Positions 19,021 through 29,078 are shown, numbered from the stretch's first letter. The stretch: 64,000 nucleotides of DNA from an uncultured Brevundimonas sp. (GCF_937863155.1 NZ_CALMFB010000024.1:1-64000); one strand, 5' to 3'. Numbers and translations are program-made. Notes: generated by a model not told the origin, from the sequence alone.

Positions 19021-21066
19021 CTACTCCGCCGCCATCGACGCCGGGGCCGTCCGCTGGGCGGACAGTTCGGCCATGGTCGCGCTGGCCCGCGCGATCGGGT
19101 TGGACAGATAGGGGTCGGCCACCGGCGAGACGAAATCGCCCTCACCCAGATCGCCCTTGGCGCCCAGCGAACCGACATCGAACGTCGCGGCCGGGGCCAC
19201 ATAGTCGATGCGGCCGAAGGTCGGATGATCGGCCATCAGTTTGGCCCGCAGCTGGTCCAGGGTGTCGTACGGCAGGGTGTGGCCCACCCGCTCGGACAGG
19301 GCGCGGATGACGGCCCAGTCTTCCTTGGCCTCGCCCTTCGGGAAGACCACCCGCTCGGCCATCTGAACCCGGCCCTCGGTGTTGACGTACAGGCCCGGCT
19401 TTTCCGTATAGGCCGCGCCCGGCAGGATGACGTCGGCGCCGTGCGCGCCCCGGTCGCCGTGGCTGCCCAGATAAACGCGGAAGGCGTTGGAGGCCGTGGC
19501 CTCCACCTCGTCGGCGCCCAGCAGGAACAGCACATCCAGCGCCTTGGGCTTCAGCATCGCCGCGACGTCCAGGCCGCCTTCGGCCGGCACGAAGCCCATG
19601 TCCAGCCCGCCGACGCGTGCGGCGGCGTGGTGCAGGATGTTGAAGCCGTTCCAGCCATCCATGACCACGCCGACCTTCTTGGCCAGGGCGCCGACGGCGT
19701 TCAGCACCGCCGCGCCATTGGCGCCGCCCAGGGCGCCCGCGCCGACCACGATGGCCGGGCGCTCGGCCTTGGTCAGGGCGTCCACCACCGCCTTGGGCAG
19801 CTTCGACAGGGTCTTAGCCCCCGCGCCCAACCAGTTGTAATCATAGGTCAGATCGGCCTGCTGACCGATCACGCCGATCTCGGCCTTGCCGGCCAGCCAG
19901 CTCTTGCGCAGACGGGTGTTGACCAGCGGCGCCTCGCGACGCGGATCGACGCCGACCAGCAGCACGGCGTCCGCCGCCTCGATCCCGGCGATGCCCGAGT
20001 TCATCAGCCAGCCCTCGCGAGGACCGTAACCCAGCGCCGCGCCGTCCTGACGGCAGTCGGTGTTGGCCGAGCCCAGGGCGCGGAACAGGTCCAGCGCCGC
20101 CTTCATCGATTCCGCGTCCTGCAGATCGCCGGCGATGACGCCGATGCGCTCCGGCTTGGCCGCCTTCAGCTTCTCGGCCACGACGCTCAGGGCCTCGTCC
20201 CAGGTCGCGACCCGCAGCTTGCCGTTCTCGCGCACCCACGGCCGGTCCAGACGGCGCGCGGTCAGGCCGTCGACCGCGTATCGGCTCTTGTCCGACAGCC
20301 ACTCCTCGTTGACGCCCTCATTGACGCGCGGCAGCACCCGCATCACCTCGGCCCCGCGGCTGTCGGCGCGGATGTTGGACCCCACGGCGTCCATGACGTC
20401 GATGGTCTCGGTCTTCTTCAGCTCCCACGGGCGATAGTGATACTGCCACGGCCGGTGGGTCAGGGCGCCGACGGGGCACAGGTCGTTGACGTTGCCCGAC
20501 AGCTCGCTGTCGATGTTCTTTTCAAGATAGGTGGTGATCTCGGCGCTCTCGCCGCGCGAGATCATGCCGATATCCGGCACGCCGGCCACCTCGGTGATGA
20601 AGCGGACGCAGCGCGTGCACTGGATGCAGCGGGTCATGAAGGTCTTGACCGTCGGACCCATGTTCTTTTCTTCGACCGCGCGCTTGTTCTCGGAATAGCG
20701 CGAGCCGTCGCGGCCATAGCCGACGGCCTGGTCCTGCAGGTCGCACTCGCCGCCCTGATCGCAGATCGGGCAGTCCAGCGGGTGGTTGATGAGCAGGAAC
20801 TCCATCACCCCTTCGCGGGCCTTCCTGACCATCGGCGTGTCGGTGAAGATTTCCTGCCCCTCGGCGGCCGGCAGGGCGCAGCTGGCCTGCGGCTTCGGCG
20901 GTCCGGGCTTCACCTCGACCAGGCACATGCGGCAGTTGCCGGCGATCGACAGCCGCTCGTGATAGCAGAAGCGCGGAATCTCGTGCCCGGCGCGCTCGGC
21001 GACCTGGAGCACGGTCATGCCGGGCTCGAACTCGGTCTCGACGCCGTTGACCTTGGCGATAGGCAT
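19021..21066 (-). CDS. nuoG: NADH-quinone oxidoreductase subunit G
   Basis: Largest peripheral-arm subunit (681 residues), a molybdopterin-oxidoreductase relative that no longer binds molybdopterin. N-terminal clusters are visible: the 2Fe-2S N1b ligands in FCYHERLSIAGNCRMC near 34-50 plus the Cys in ASCALP, the His/Cys-ligated N5 site HPLDCPICDQGGEC near 98-112, and N4 in TRCIQCTRCVRF near 147 with NDLCPVGAL near 195. The C-terminal two thirds is the redox-inert oxidoreductase fold. ATG at 21066 overlaps the preceding lipoprotein gene by 1 nt. It ends in SMAAE. Confidence 0.96.
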   Translation of the reverse strand: MPIAKVNGVETEFEPGMTVLQVAERAGHEIPRFCYHERLSIAGNCRMCLVEVKPGPPKPQASCALPAAEGQEIFTDTPMVRKAREGVMEFLLINHPLDCPICDQGGECDLQDQAVGYGRDGSRYSENKRAVEEKNMGPTVKTFMTRCIQCTRCVRFITEVAGVPDIGMISRGESAEITTYLEKNIDSELSGNVNDLCPVGALTHRPWQYHYRPWELKKTETIDVMDAVGSNIRADSRGAEVMRVLPRVNEGVNEEWLSDKSRYAVDGLTARRLDRPWVRENGKLRVATWDEALSVVAEKLKAAKPERIGVIAGDLQDAESMKAALDLFRALGSANTDCRQDGAALGYGPREGWLMNSGIAGIEAADAVLLVGVDPRREAPLVNTRLRKSWLAGKAEIGVIGQQADLTYDYNWLGAGAKTLSKLPKAVVDALTKAERPAIVVGAGALGGANGAAVLNAVGALAKKVGVVMDGWNGFNILHHAAARVGGLDMGFVPAEGGLDVAAMLKPKALDVLFLLGADEVEATASNAFRVYLGSHGDRGAHGADVILPGAAYTEKPGLYVNTEGRVQMAERVVFPKGEAKEDWAVIRALSERVGHTLPYDTLDQLRAKLMADHPTFGRIDYVAPAATFDVGSLGAKGDLGEGDFVSPVADPYLSNPIARASATMAELSAQRTAPASMAAE

Positions 21067-21437
21067 CAGCGGGCCTCTTTTTCGACGGCGGGGGCCGTCA
21101 TCTGGATACTCGTGGACACCCGGCGGCTTTCGCGGGACAGGCTCACGCTGTCGCCGTCCGCCCGGCATTCAAAACTCAGCACGCCGCCATCGACCGGCGC
21201 GCGCCACGACACTTCGGCCCGGCCCTCGCCCGCCGCCGTGAAGGTGACGGCGTCGCCCTCCTGGCCGAACATGCGCTTGACCGCATCGCGGCACGCGGTC
21301 GGCAGGTCCACCGGCGCGGCGGCCACGACCGGCGCAGGCGCCGCGGCCGGCGTCGGTTCGGCCACGTCGCGCGTCTCCGACTGACCGCAGGCGGTCAGGG
21401 TCAGAGCAGCCCCGGCAAGAAGGATCGCCGCGCGCAT
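21066..21437 (-). CDS. Lipoprotein between nuoF and nuoG (accessory nuo gene)
   Basis: A 123-residue predicted lipoprotein with signal MRAAILLAGAALTLTACGQ and the lipidated Cys near residue 17. After a Pro/Ala-rich linker (about 25-45) comes a compact domain (LPTACRDAVKRMFGQEG ... GVLSFECRADGDSVSL) with two cysteines that could form a disulfide. I do not recognise the family. The ATG at 21437 is 4 nt after the nuoF stop and the end overlaps nuoG by 1 nt. A longer upstream start (21461) would read into nuoF. Probably co-expressed with complex I; its role is unknown. Confidence 0.75.
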   Translation of the reverse strand: MRAAILLAGAALTLTACGQSETRDVAEPTPAAAPAPVVAAAPVDLPTACRDAVKRMFGQEGDAVTFTAAGEGRAEVSWRAPVDGGVLSFECRADGDSVSLSRESRRVSTSIQMTAPAVEKEAR

Positions 21438-21441
21438 CGCC

Positions 21442-22758
21442 CTACTCCGCCGCCACCGCATGGCCGGCGAAGTTCGCGCGACGGGTGCGGTATTGCTGGA
21501 TGCGGTCCTCGATCTCGTGGCGGAAGTGGCGGATCAGACCCTGAACCGGCCAGGCGGCCGCGTCGCCCAGGGCGCAGATGGTGTGGCCTTCGACCTGACC
21601 GGCGACGTCCAGCAGCAGGTCGATCTCGGACGGGTCCGCCTCGCCCACCGCCATGCGCTCCAGCACGCGCCACATCCAGCCGGTGCCCTCGCGGCACGGG
21701 GTGCACTGGCCGCAGCTCTCGTGCTTGTAGAAATAGCTGATGCGGGCGATGGCCTTCACCAGATCGGTGGACTGGTCCATGACGATCACGGCGGCGGTGC
21801 CCAGGCCCGAGCGCATTTCGCGCAAACTGTCGAAATCCATCAGCGCGGTCTCGGACATCTCGCGCGTGATCAGCGGCACCGAGACGCCGCCCGGAATGAC
21901 CGCCTTCAGGTTCGACCAGCCGCCGCGCACGCCGCCGCAATGCTCTTCCAGCAGCTGACGCAGCGGGATCGACATCGCCTCTTCGACATTGCACGGCCGG
22001 TTCACATGGCCGCTAATGCTCATCAGCTTGGTGCCGGTGTTGTTCGGACGACCAAAGCCCGCGAACCAGTCGGCGCCGCGCCGCAGGATGGTGCCGACGA
22101 CCGCGATGGATTCGACGTTGTTCACCGTGGTCGGGCAACCGTACAGGCCCGCCCCGGCCGGGAACGGCGGCTTCAGGCGCGGCTGGCCCTTCTTGCCCTC
22201 CAGGCTTTCCAGCAGGGCCGTTTCTTCGCCGCAGATGTAGGCGCCGGCGCCGTGGTGGATATAGACGTCAAAGTCCCAGCCGTGGACGTTGTTCTTGCCG
22301 ATCAGCTTGGCTTCGTAAGCCTGCTTGACCGCCGCCTCCATGCGCTCGCGTTCCAGCACATATTCGCCGCGCAGATAGATGTAACAGGCGTGGGCCTGCA
22401 TGGCGAAGCTGGCGATCAAACAGCCTTCGATCAGCAGGTGCGGATCATGGCGCATGATCTCGCGGTCCTTGCAGGTGCCCGGCTCGGATTCGTCGGCGTT
22501 GACGACCAGATAGTGCGGACGCCCGTCCTTCACTTCCTTGGGCATGAAGGACCACTTCAGCCCCGTCGAGAAGCCGGCGCCGCCCCGGCCGCGCAGGCCC
22601 GAGTTCTTGACGTTGTCGATGAGCCAGTCGCGGCCCATGTCCAGCATGTCCTTGGTGGCGTTCCAGCAGCCGCGCGTCTTCGCCCCGTCCAGGCCCCAGT
22701 CATGCAGGCCGTACAGGTTGGTGAAGATGCGGTCCTTGTCTTCCAGGATGCCGACCAC
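21442..22758 (-). CDS. nuoF: NADH-quinone oxidoreductase subunit F
   Basis: The NADH-oxidising, FMN-binding subunit (438 residues) of complex I. The FMN/NADH site is seen in [16 protein letters not shown] near residue 58, with [19 protein letters not shown] near 85 and [19 protein letters not shown] near 170. The N3 4Fe-4S ligands are in [13 protein letters not shown] near 350 with a further Cys in [13 protein letters not shown] near 395. The GTG at 22758 ([14 protein letters not shown]) is chosen because it immediately follows the stop of the upstream gene; the longer reading is inside that gene. Confidence 0.96.
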   Translation of the reverse strand: MVGILEDKDRIFTNLYGLHDWGLDGAKTRGCWNATKDMLDMGRDWLIDNVKNSGLRGRGGAGFSTGLKWSFMPKEVKDGRPHYLVVNADESEPGTCKDREIMRHDPHLLIEGCLIASFAMQAHACYIYLRGEYVLERERMEAAVKQAYEAKLIGKNNVHGWDFDVYIHHGAGAYICGEETALLESLEGKKGQPRLKPPFPAGAGLYGCPTTVNNVESIAVVGTILRRGADWFAGFGRPNNTGTKLMSISGHVNRPCNVEEAMSIPLRQLLEEHCGGVRGGWSNLKAVIPGGVSVPLITREMSETALMDFDSLREMRSGLGTAAVIVMDQSTDLVKAIARISYFYKHESCGQCTPCREGTGWMWRVLERMAVGEADPSEIDLLLDVAGQVEGHTICALGDAAAWPVQGLIRHFRHEIEDRIQQYRTRRANFAGHAVAAE

Positions 22759-22760
22759 GC

Positions 22761-23030
22761 TCAGAGTCCTTCCGCCAGACGGCGCTTGTGATGACGGGTG
22801 CGCAGGAACACCGCCAGGATGACCAGCGCCCACCCCAGGGCCAGCATGCCGTAGCCGATCAGGGTCGCCGGTTCCGGCAGCACGCCGCGCGACGCCGCGG
22901 TGACCACCACGGCCGCCAGCAGGATCAACGCCAGCCCGCCCCAGCGATACGGCTGGGCCACGCGCCGCAGTTCGCGCCGATAATCGGCGCGGCCCTGTTC
23001 GGTGCTCAGATCGGGGGCGGGGCTGCTCAT
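22761..23030 (-). CDS. Small two-helix membrane protein between nuoE and nuoF (accessory nuo gene)
   Basis: Eighty-nine residues: a hydrophilic N-terminus ([20 protein letters not shown]), two transmembrane helices (about 30-47 and 54-76) and a basic tail ([13 protein letters not shown]) that should face the cytoplasm. The stop lies 2 nt before the nuoF GTG, and the ATG overlaps nuoE by 4 nt. Unrecognised family. Tight packing within the complex I genes is the only functional hint. Confidence 0.75.
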   Translation of the reverse strand: MSSPAPDLSTEQGRADYRRELRRVAQPYRWGGLALILLAAVVVTAASRGVLPEPATLIGYGMLALGWALVILAVFLRTRHHKRRLAEGL

Positions 23031-23695
23031 GCCGGCGCCTTCACAGGCTTGCTGTTGGGCAGGCTCTTGATCGGCTTGGCGGCCGAGCCGTCATACAGCT
23101 TGGGATCGGTCAGGGTCTGCGGCCCGCCCTCGGGCGCCGAGTTGATGCGGTCGATCTGGGGCCCGCGCTGGGGCGACTTGCCGGCGGCCAGATCGTCCAG
23201 GATCGCCTTCAGGCTGTCGGGCGTCAGGTCTTCGAAATAGTAGTCGTTGATCATGGCCATCGGCGCATTGACGCAGGCGCCCAGGCACTCGACCTCTTCC
23301 CAGTAGAAGCGGCCGTCGGCCGACAGGGTCTGTTTCGGCCCGATCTTGGACTTGCACACCTTCATCAGTTCGCCGGCGCCGCGGATCATGCACGGGGTGG
23401 TGCCGCAGACCTGGACCAGGGCGGTCTTTCCGACCGGCTCCAGCATGAACATGGTGTAGAAGGTCGCCACCTCCAGCACGCGGATATAGGCCATGCCCAA
23501 CAGGTCGGCGATGGCGCGGATGGCCGGCTCGCTGACCCAGCCTTCCTGCTTCTGGACCAGCCACAGGATGGGAATGACCGCCGACTGCTGGCGGCCTTGC
23601 GGATATTTGCTGATCCACCAGTCGGCCTTGGCCTTCGTCGCCTTCGAGAAGGCGAACGTGGCCGGCTGATCCTTGGCGAGACGACGAACCGACAT
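23027..23695 (-). CDS. nuoE: NADH-quinone oxidoreductase subunit E
   Basis: Thioredoxin-fold subunit (222 residues) carrying the 2Fe-2S cluster N1a next to the flavin. The ligands are present: [12 protein letters not shown] near residue 88 and [13 protein letters not shown] near 128. An N-terminal helical bundle ([24 protein letters not shown]) precedes it. After residue 165 there is a Pro/Lys-rich tail ([20 protein letters not shown] ... KPVKAPA) typical of alphaproteobacterial NuoE and longer than in E. coli. The ATG at 23695 overlaps the preceding small gene by 1 nt. Confidence 0.96.
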   Translation of the reverse strand: MSVRRLAKDQPATFAFSKATKAKADWWISKYPQGRQQSAVIPILWLVQKQEGWVSEPAIRAIADLLGMAYIRVLEVATFYTMFMLEPVGKTALVQVCGTTPCMIRGAGELMKVCKSKIGPKQTLSADGRFYWEEVECLGACVNAPMAMINDYYFEDLTPDSLKAILDDLAAGKSPQRGPQIDRINSAPEGGPQTLTDPKLYDGSAAKPIKSLPNSKPVKAPA

Positions 23696-23883
23696 CAGAC
23701 TTCCATTTCCTCGGCGACGACGCCGTCGCCCAGCATCTTCTTGCGCACGGTCAGCACCTTGTGCTGGCCGCTGCGGGCCAGCAGGAAGTTGTGCTTCCAC
23801 GTTTCGCCGCTGCTGTCGGTGACCGAATAGCCGACCACGCTCCAGCCCTGTTTGACCGCATCGCTCAGGGGCTTGTTGCTCAC
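23695..23883 (-). CDS. 62-residue soluble protein between nuoD and nuoE (accessory nuo gene)
   Basis: A short hydrophilic protein without membrane segments: [20 protein letters not shown], then [21 protein letters not shown], ending in an acidic tail (VVAEEMEV). The pattern suggests a small beta-rich domain. The GTG start at 23883 overlaps the nuoD stop as GTGA and its stop overlaps the nuoE ATG as TGATG, so expression is locked to the complex I genes. I do not know a function. It may be a supernumerary peripheral-arm subunit or assembly factor (inference). Confidence 0.75.
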   Translation of the reverse strand: MSNKPLSDAVKQGWSVVGYSVTDSSGETWKHNFLLARSGQHKVLTVRKKMLGDGVVAEEMEV

Positions 23884-25142
23884 CGGTCCACCTCGCCAAA
23901 CACGATGTCCAGCGAGCCCAGAATGGCCGAGACGTCGGCCAGCATGTGGCCGCGGTTCATCCAGTCCATCGCCTGCAGGTGGCGGAAGCCGGGGGCCGAA
24001 ATCTTGACGCGATACGGCTTGTTGGTGCCGTCGGACACGACATAGACGCCGAACTCGCCCTTGGGCGCCTCGACGGCGGCATAGACCTCGCCTTCCGGCG
24101 TCTTGAAGCCTTCGGTGTACAGTTTGAAGTGATGGATCAGGGCTTCCATCGACCGCTTCATCTCGCCACGGCGCGGCGGGACGATCTTGTTGTCCTCGAC
24201 CATCACCGGATCGCCGGGGCAGTTGCGCAGGCGATGGATGCACTGGGCCATGAGGCGCGCGGACTGCTTCATCTCCTCGATGCGGACCAGATAGCGGTCC
24301 CAGCAGTCGCCGTTCTTGCCCACGGCGATGTCGAACTCCAGGTCGGCATAGCATTCGTACGGCTGCGACTTGCGCAGATCCCAGGCGATGTCCGAACCGC
24401 GCAGCATGACCCCAGTGAAGCCCCAGGCCAGGGCCTCTTCCTTGGACACCACGCCGATGTCGACGTTGCGCTGTTTGAAGATGCGGTTTTCGGTGACCAG
24501 GCTCTCGATGTCCTTCAGCGCCGCCGGGAACTGCTGCAGCCAGCGGTCGATGTCGTCGATCAGGTCCATCGGCAGGTCCTGATGCACGCCGCCGGGCCGG
24601 AAATAGTTGGCGTGCAGGCGCGCGCCGCAGGCCCGCTCATAGAAGACCATCAGCTGTTCGCGCTGCTCGAACCCCCACAGCGGCGGCGTCAGGGCGCCGA
24701 CGTCCATCGCCTGGGTCGTCACGTTCAGCATGTGCGACAGGATGCGGCCGATCTCGGAATACAGCACCCGGATCAGCTGGGCCCGATAGGGAACCTCGAC
24801 GCCCAGCAGCCGCTCGATGGCCAGGCAGAAGGCGTGCTCCTGGTTCATCGGCGAGACGTAGTCCAGCCGATCGAGATAGGGCACGTTCTGCAGATAGGTG
24901 CGCGCCTCCATCAGCTTTTCGGTGCCGCGATGCAGCAGGCCGATGTGCGGATCGACCCGCGTCACCAGCTCTCCGTCCAGCTCCAGCACCAGACGCAGCA
25001 CGCCGTGCGCGGCCGGGTGCTGGGGGCCGAAGTTGATGGTGAATTTGCGCTCGTCCATCTCGCGCGCATGGGCGGTGCGGACGTCGTCGTCGAACACGTC
25101 CGTGGCGCCGATCGGGGCCGGGGTGTTGTGGCCGTCAGCCAT
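23880..25142 (-). CDS. nuoD: NADH-quinone oxidoreductase subunit D
   Basis: 49-kDa-type subunit (420 residues), related to NiFe hydrogenase large subunits, forming the quinone-reduction site with NuoB. Conserved parts: [25 protein letters not shown] near 34-58 (with the quinone-site His), [14 protein letters not shown] near 64, [17 protein letters not shown] near 88 and the C-terminal [16 protein letters not shown] ... [12 protein letters not shown]. The N-terminal 30 residues are a variable hydrophilic extension. Separate nuoC and nuoD genes are present, as usual for alphaproteobacteria. Confidence 0.97.
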   Translation of the reverse strand: MADGHNTPAPIGATDVFDDDVRTAHAREMDERKFTINFGPQHPAAHGVLRLVLELDGELVTRVDPHIGLLHRGTEKLMEARTYLQNVPYLDRLDYVSPMNQEHAFCLAIERLLGVEVPYRAQLIRVLYSEIGRILSHMLNVTTQAMDVGALTPPLWGFEQREQLMVFYERACGARLHANYFRPGGVHQDLPMDLIDDIDRWLQQFPAALKDIESLVTENRIFKQRNVDIGVVSKEEALAWGFTGVMLRGSDIAWDLRKSQPYECYADLEFDIAVGKNGDCWDRYLVRIEEMKQSARLMAQCIHRLRNCPGDPVMVEDNKIVPPRRGEMKRSMEALIHHFKLYTEGFKTPEGEVYAAVEAPKGEFGVYVVSDGTNKPYRVKISAPGFRHLQAMDWMNRGHMLADVSAILGSLDIVFGEVDR

Positions 25143-25542
25143 CAGCGTGATCCTCGTCGTGCGTCGCCACGCGCTTGCGCGTCAGCGCCACCAGCCAGCC
25201 GAGCGCCAGCGTCAGCACCCCCATACCCGACACGGCGGCGGTCGAAATCTCCCAGTTGCCGGTCAGCACCGCGATGGCCAGCGGCGTCGACAGCAGCACG
25301 GCCGAGGCGCCCAGAAGCGCGCTCTGCAGCTCGCCCGCCGACAGCCGCCGGATGCCGGCGCCCACGGCCAGGCACACCACGGCGATCATGATGGCCACGC
25401 CCAGCGCCTGCATCTGCGAGGGCGACACCTCGGGCGCGCGCGTGAACCAGCCGGTCAGCCGCGCCCCCAGCGTGAACAGGAAGGCGGTGGAGAATGTCAC
25501 CAGAAAGAACGAAGACGCCGATCGTATCGCCGTGCGGTTCAT
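25135..25542 (-). CDS. Four-helix membrane protein between nuoC and nuoD (accessory nuo gene)
   Basis: A 135-residue protein with four predicted helices (about 8-28, 42-62, 70-92 and 98-120) and a His/Asp-rich end ([13 protein letters not shown]). The family is not recognised. It starts 6 nt after the nuoC stop and ends 8 nt inside nuoD. An alternative reading of the same DNA in another frame (25142-25552) gives a Gly/Arg-rich, non-membrane product and is rejected. It could help membrane-arm assembly, but nothing in the sequence shows it. Confidence 0.72.
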   Translation of the reverse strand: MNRTAIRSASSFFLVTFSTAFLFTLGARLTGWFTRAPEVSPSQMQALGVAIMIAVVCLAVGAGIRRLSAGELQSALLGASAVLLSTPLAIAVLTGNWEISTAAVSGMGVLTLALGWLVALTRKRVATHDEDHADG

Positions 25543-25548
25543 GGCCGG

Positions 25549-26172
25549 TCATCCCTTCGCCTTCTCGTCCCCGGGCAGGACGGGCGCGGGATATTCCGCG
25601 CCTTCCCAGGGCGACAGGAAATCGAAATTACGGAACTCTTGCGTCAGTTTGACGGGCTCATACACCACCCGCTTCAGCTCTTCGTCGTAACGGACCTCGA
25701 CATAGCCCGTCATGGGGAAATCCTTGCGCAGCGGATGCCCCTCGAACCCATAGTCGGTCAGAAGGCGGCGCAGGTCGGGGTGGCCGCTGAACAGCATGCC
25801 ATACATGTCGAACGCCTCGCGCTCGAACCAGTCGGCGGCCGGATAGACGCCCACGACGCTGGGCACGGGCTGGACCTCGTCGGCCGCCACCTTGACCCGC
25901 AGACGCGCGTTCCGCGTCAGCGACAGCAGATGATAGACCACTTCGAACCGCTCTTCCCGGTCGGGATAGTCAGCGCCGCAGACGTCGATCAGCTGCTGGA
26001 ACCCGAAGGTGTCGCGCAGGGCCGTCATCACCTCGACGATCCGCTCACGCGGCGCGACCAGGGTCAACTCGCCATAGGCCACCTGGGCCTCGACACCCAG
26101 CGCGCCCACCATCTCGGCGCCCAGAGGCGTCAGCTGGGCCTCCAGATGATCCATCATCGCCACGTTGCTCAT
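25549..26172 (-). CDS. nuoC: NADH-quinone oxidoreductase subunit C
   Basis: 30-kDa-type peripheral subunit (207 residues) that packs against NuoD. It has the family signature in the middle, [19 protein letters not shown], followed by [24 protein letters not shown] near 140-165. The ATG at 26172 overlaps the nuoB stop as ATGA. An upstream in-frame start would read through nuoB and is not used. Confidence 0.96.
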   Translation of the reverse strand: MSNVAMMDHLEAQLTPLGAEMVGALGVEAQVAYGELTLVAPRERIVEVMTALRDTFGFQQLIDVCGADYPDREERFEVVYHLLSLTRNARLRVKVAADEVQPVPSVVGVYPAADWFEREAFDMYGMLFSGHPDLRRLLTDYGFEGHPLRKDFPMTGYVEVRYDEELKRVVYEPVKLTQEFRNFDFLSPWEGAEYPAPVLPGDEKAKG

Positions 26173-26744
26173 CGATCGATGGTCCCCGTGCGGCGGATCT
26201 TCTTCTGCAGTTGCAGAATGCCGTAGACCAGCGCCTCGGCGGTCGGCGGGCAACCCGGCACATAGATGTCGACCGGCACCACGCGGTCGCAGCCGCGCAC
26301 GACGCTGTAGCTGTAGTGGTAGTAGCCGCCGCCGTTGGCGCAGCTGCCCATCGAGATGACGTAGCGCGGGTCCGGCATCTGGTCGTAGACCTTGCGCAGG
26401 GCCGGGGCCATCTTGTTGGTCAGGGTGCCGGCCACGATCATCAGGTCCGACTGGCGCGGGCTGGCGCGCGGCGCGGCGCCGAAACGCTCCAGGTCATAGC
26501 GCGGCATGGACGCCTGGATCATCTCCACGGCGCAGCAGGCCAGACCAAAGGTCATCCACATCAGCGAGCCGGTGCGGGCCCAGTTGATGACGTCGTCGGC
26601 GGCGGCGACCAGAAAGCCGCGCTCGCCCAACTCCATGTTGACCGCTTCGAAGAATTTGTCGTGGACCTGCGGGTCATAGCCCTCGACGGTCGAGCGCGCG
26701 GCCTGACCGAAGGCGATGGGGCTAGAGGGGGCGATCACTCCCAT
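26169..26744 (-). CDS. nuoB: NADH-quinone oxidoreductase subunit B
   Basis: Subunit (191 residues) carrying the terminal 4Fe-4S cluster N2, the electron donor to quinone. Ligands are visible: the tandem cysteines in [10 protein letters not shown] near 68, [20 protein letters not shown] near 132 and [12 protein letters not shown] near 163. ATG at 26744 overlaps the end of nuoA by 10 nt. A GTG two codons later (26738, overlapping as GTGA) is also possible. Confidence 0.96.
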   Translation of the reverse strand: MGVIAPSSPIAFGQAARSTVEGYDPQVHDKFFEAVNMELGERGFLVAAADDVINWARTGSLMWMTFGLACCAVEMIQASMPRYDLERFGAAPRASPRQSDLMIVAGTLTNKMAPALRKVYDQMPDPRYVISMGSCANGGGYYHYSYSVVRGCDRVVPVDIYVPGCPPTAEALVYGILQLQKKIRRTGTIDR

Positions 26745-27112
26745 TCCAGGGCGCCTTTCTTCCACTCGTAGATGAAGCCGACCGTCAGCACGCCCAGGAA
26801 GACCATCATCGACCAGAAGGCGAAGACCATGCCCGCCTTGGACAGGTCGAACATCGATACGGCCCAGGGGAACAGGAAGGCCACTTCCAGATCGAAGATG
26901 ATGAACAGGATCGACACCAGATAGAACCGCACGTCGAACTTCATCCGCGCGTCGTCGAAGGCGTTGAACCCGCATTCATAGGCCGACAGCTTCTCGGTGT
27001 CGGGGTTCTTGGGCGCCAGGACCGCGGCCGCCAGCATGAAGCCCAGCCCCAGCACGGCCGCGATGCCGGCGAAGACGACGACCGGCAGATATTCCAGCAG
27101 GAATGCGTTCAT
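26735..27112 (-). CDS. nuoA: NADH-quinone oxidoreductase subunit A, first gene of the complex I operon
   Basis: Three-helix membrane subunit (125 residues) wrapping the NuoH quinone chamber. The long first loop carries the conserved [21 protein letters not shown], with the Cys-loop seen in ND3, followed by [16 protein letters not shown]. The ATG at 27112 is preceded by GAGGTG 8 nt upstream. A promoter-like sequence lies about 45 nt upstream, so this is the probable operon head. Confidence 0.96.
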   Translation of the reverse strand: MNAFLLEYLPVVVFAGIAAVLGLGFMLAAAVLAPKNPDTEKLSAYECGFNAFDDARMKFDVRFYLVSILFIIFDLEVAFLFPWAVSMFDLSKAGMVFAFWSMMVFLGVLTVGFIYEWKKGALEWE

Positions 27113-27155
27113 TCGGGTGCACCTCGTCCGCCGGGGGGAGAGGCGGATTCGGCGT

Positions 27156-27184
27156 CTTCTAGACTCAAGCCGCGCGGGGTTCAA
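27156..27184 (-). promoter_or_regulatory. Candidate housekeeping promoter of the nuo operon
   Basis: On the minus strand TTGAAC (27184-27179) and TAGAAG (27161-27156) are separated by 17 nt and would start transcription about 35 nt before nuoA. Each hexamer matches the sigma-70 consensus at four of six positions. It lies in the divergent gap between nuoA and the AbgT-type gene. Confidence 0.4.
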
Positions 27185-27330
27185 ACCCATGCCGCAAAAG
27201 GCTTTTGTTGCGAGCCATTCGCAATCCACGATGCCCGTCAGTGGACAGAATGTCGCGGGCCGGTCCGCTTGCCCCTGAGGGCGGAACCCGTCCCTATGCG
27301 CGGCTGGATCCTCCAATACGGAAAATGCGC

Positions 27331-28917
27331 ATGAAAGTCGGCGGCCGCGTGCTGAACGCCATCGAAAGCATCGGCAACCGACTGCCGGACCCTGTCTTTC
27401 TGTTCTTGTGGTTCATCGCCGCCCTGGTGGCGCTCAGCCTGGTCGGCGCGGGCCTGGGCTGGTCGGCGGTCAATCCGGTCAGCGGCGAGGTCATGCAGGC
27501 CAAGAGCCTGCTGGCGCCCGAGAATCTGGAGAAGCTGTTCATCGGCATGCCGCGCACCCTGGCGGACTTTCCGCCCCTGGGGATCGTGGTCACCATCATC
27601 TACGGCGCCGCCGTGGCCGAACGGGCGGGCCTGTTCACCACCGCCATCCGCGGCCTGCTGCTGAATGCGCCCAAATCCATACTGACGCCGGTGGTGGTCG
27701 TGGCCGGCATGGTGTCGCACCACGCCTCGGACGCCGCCTATGTGGTCATCATTCCGCTGGCCGCCGTCATCTTCGCCGCCGCCGGGCGCCATCCGCTGGC
27801 GGGCCTGGCCGCCGGTTTCGCGGCCGTGTCGGGCGGATACGCCGGCAATCTGTTCCCCGGTTCGCAGGACGCCCTCTTGCTAGGCATCACCGAGCCGGCG
27901 GCGCATCTGATCGATCCGTCCTATGCGGTGAACATCGCCGGCAACTGGTTCTTCATCGTCGGCGTCGTCTTCGTCTTCACCCCCATCGTCTGGTTCATCA
28001 CCGACCGGGTGATCGAGCCGCGCCTGGGCGCCTGGACGCCCCAAGGCGAACAGGCCCCGCGCACCGAGGAAAAGACGCCTCTGACCGCCGGCGAGAAGAA
28101 GGGCCTGGCCTGGGCCGGCCTGGTGGTGCTGGGCATGGCCGCCCTGTGGGCCGCCATCACCTTCCTGCCCGGCTCGCCCTTCGTCGATCCGGCGGCCGAG
28201 CCTGAGCAGCGTTACAATCCGCTGTTCCGGTCGCTGGTCGCCTTCTTCGCCCTGACCTTCTTCCTGGCCGGCGCGGCCTTTGGGGCCGGGTCCGGGTCGG
28301 TCAAGACGCACCGCGACCTGGTGCGGATGATGCGCGAAGGCATCCAGCAGCTGGCGCCCTATCTGGTGCTGGTCTTCTTCGCCGCGCATTTCGTGGCCAT
28401 GTTCAACTGGTCCGGCCTGGGGCCGATCCTGGCCGTGAACGCCGCCGAGGGGCTGAAGGCCATCAATCTGCCGGCGCCGATCCTGTTGGTGTCGGTGGTG
28501 CTGGTGTCGTGCTTCTTCGATCTGTTCATCGGCTCGGCCTCGGCCAAATGGTCGGCCCTGGCGCCGATCGTGGTGCCGATGTTCATGCTGCTGGGCATCA
28601 GCCCCGAGATGACCACCGCCGCCTATCGCATGGGCGATTCGGTGACCAACATCGCCACGCCGCTGATGAGCTATTTCCCGCTGATCCTGACCTTCGCCCA
28701 GCGCTGGGATCCGAAATTCGGCCTCGGATCGCTGATGGCGACCATGATGCCCTATGCCGTGTCCTTCCTGATCGCGGGTCTGACCATGGTGGCGCTGTGG
28801 GTGGCGCTGGACCTGCCGCTGGGGCCGGGCGCGGGCGTGCATTACGTCCTGCCGACGCCGGCCGAAGCCGCGGTCGCCGCCCCTGTCGCGGAACCCGTCG
28901 GACCTGTGACGAAATAA
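27331..28917 (+). CDS. AbgT/MtrF-family transporter (p-aminobenzoyl-glutamate or antimetabolite transporter)
   Basis: Inner-membrane protein of 528 residues with about 11-13 helices. Family marks are [19 protein letters not shown] at the N-terminus, [22 protein letters not shown] near 130, [24 protein letters not shown] near 172-195, [21 protein letters not shown] near 390 and [20 protein letters not shown] near 432. AbgT takes up p-aminobenzoyl-glutamate in E. coli, whereas YdaH/MtrF relatives export sulfonamides; the substrate here cannot be told. ATG at 27331 has GGAAAA 5 nt upstream; an ATG at 27325 is the alternative. Single gene, divergent from nuoA. Confidence 0.88.
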   Translation: MKVGGRVLNAIESIGNRLPDPVFLFLWFIAALVALSLVGAGLGWSAVNPVSGEVMQAKSLLAPENLEKLFIGMPRTLADFPPLGIVVTIIYGAAVAERAGLFTTAIRGLLLNAPKSILTPVVVVAGMVSHHASDAAYVVIIPLAAVIFAAAGRHPLAGLAAGFAAVSGGYAGNLFPGSQDALLLGITEPAAHLIDPSYAVNIAGNWFFIVGVVFVFTPIVWFITDRVIEPRLGAWTPQGEQAPRTEEKTPLTAGEKKGLAWAGLVVLGMAALWAAITFLPGSPFVDPAAEPEQRYNPLFRSLVAFFALTFFLAGAAFGAGSGSVKTHRDLVRMMREGIQQLAPYLVLVFFAAHFVAMFNWSGLGPILAVNAAEGLKAINLPAPILLVSVVLVSCFFDLFIGSASAKWSALAPIVVPMFMLLGISPEMTTAAYRMGDSVTNIATPLMSYFPLILTFAQRWDPKFGLGSLMATMMPYAVSFLIAGLTMVALWVALDLPLGPGAGVHYVLPTPAEAAVAAPVAEPVGPVTK

Positions 28918-28930
28918 GCGTTCGTCGCGC

Positions 28931-28960
28931 TTGACAGGCGAAGGGCGTCCCGCCTAAACG
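28931..28960 (+). promoter_or_regulatory. Candidate promoter of tRNA-Asp
   Basis: A perfect -35 TTGACA (28931-28936) is followed 18 nt later by TAAACG (28955-28960), with the tRNA starting 42 nt after that. GGGCGTC (28943-28949) and GACGCCC (28960-28966) form a 7-bp dyad across the -10, which could also be the transcript end of the transporter gene. Confidence 0.5.
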
Positions 28961-29001
28961 ACGCCCCTCGCCGCGGCGCGCAAGCGCTTCGGCCGGGAAA
29001 C

Positions 29002-29078
29002 GCGGGTGTAGCTCAGTTGGTTAGAGTGCCGGCCTGTCACGCCGGAGGTCGCGGGTTCGAGCCCCGTCACTCGCGCCA
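29002..29078 (+). tRNA. tRNA-Asp (anticodon GTC)
   Basis: A 77-nt cloverleaf with encoded CCA. The acceptor stem GCGGGTG pairs with CACTCGC through one G-U. D-arm TAGCTCAGTTGGTTAGA, anticodon stem CCGGC/GCCGG with loop CTGTCAC (anticodon GTC at 29036-29038), and T-arm GCGGGTTCGAGCCCCGT are all canonical. Confidence 0.97.

Noticed and set aside
27331..28917. Tripartite or sodium:dicarboxylate transporter as the identity of the large membrane protein
   Set aside because: The motifs [23 protein letters not shown] and the C-terminal [11 protein letters not shown] fit AbgT/MtrF rather than those families.
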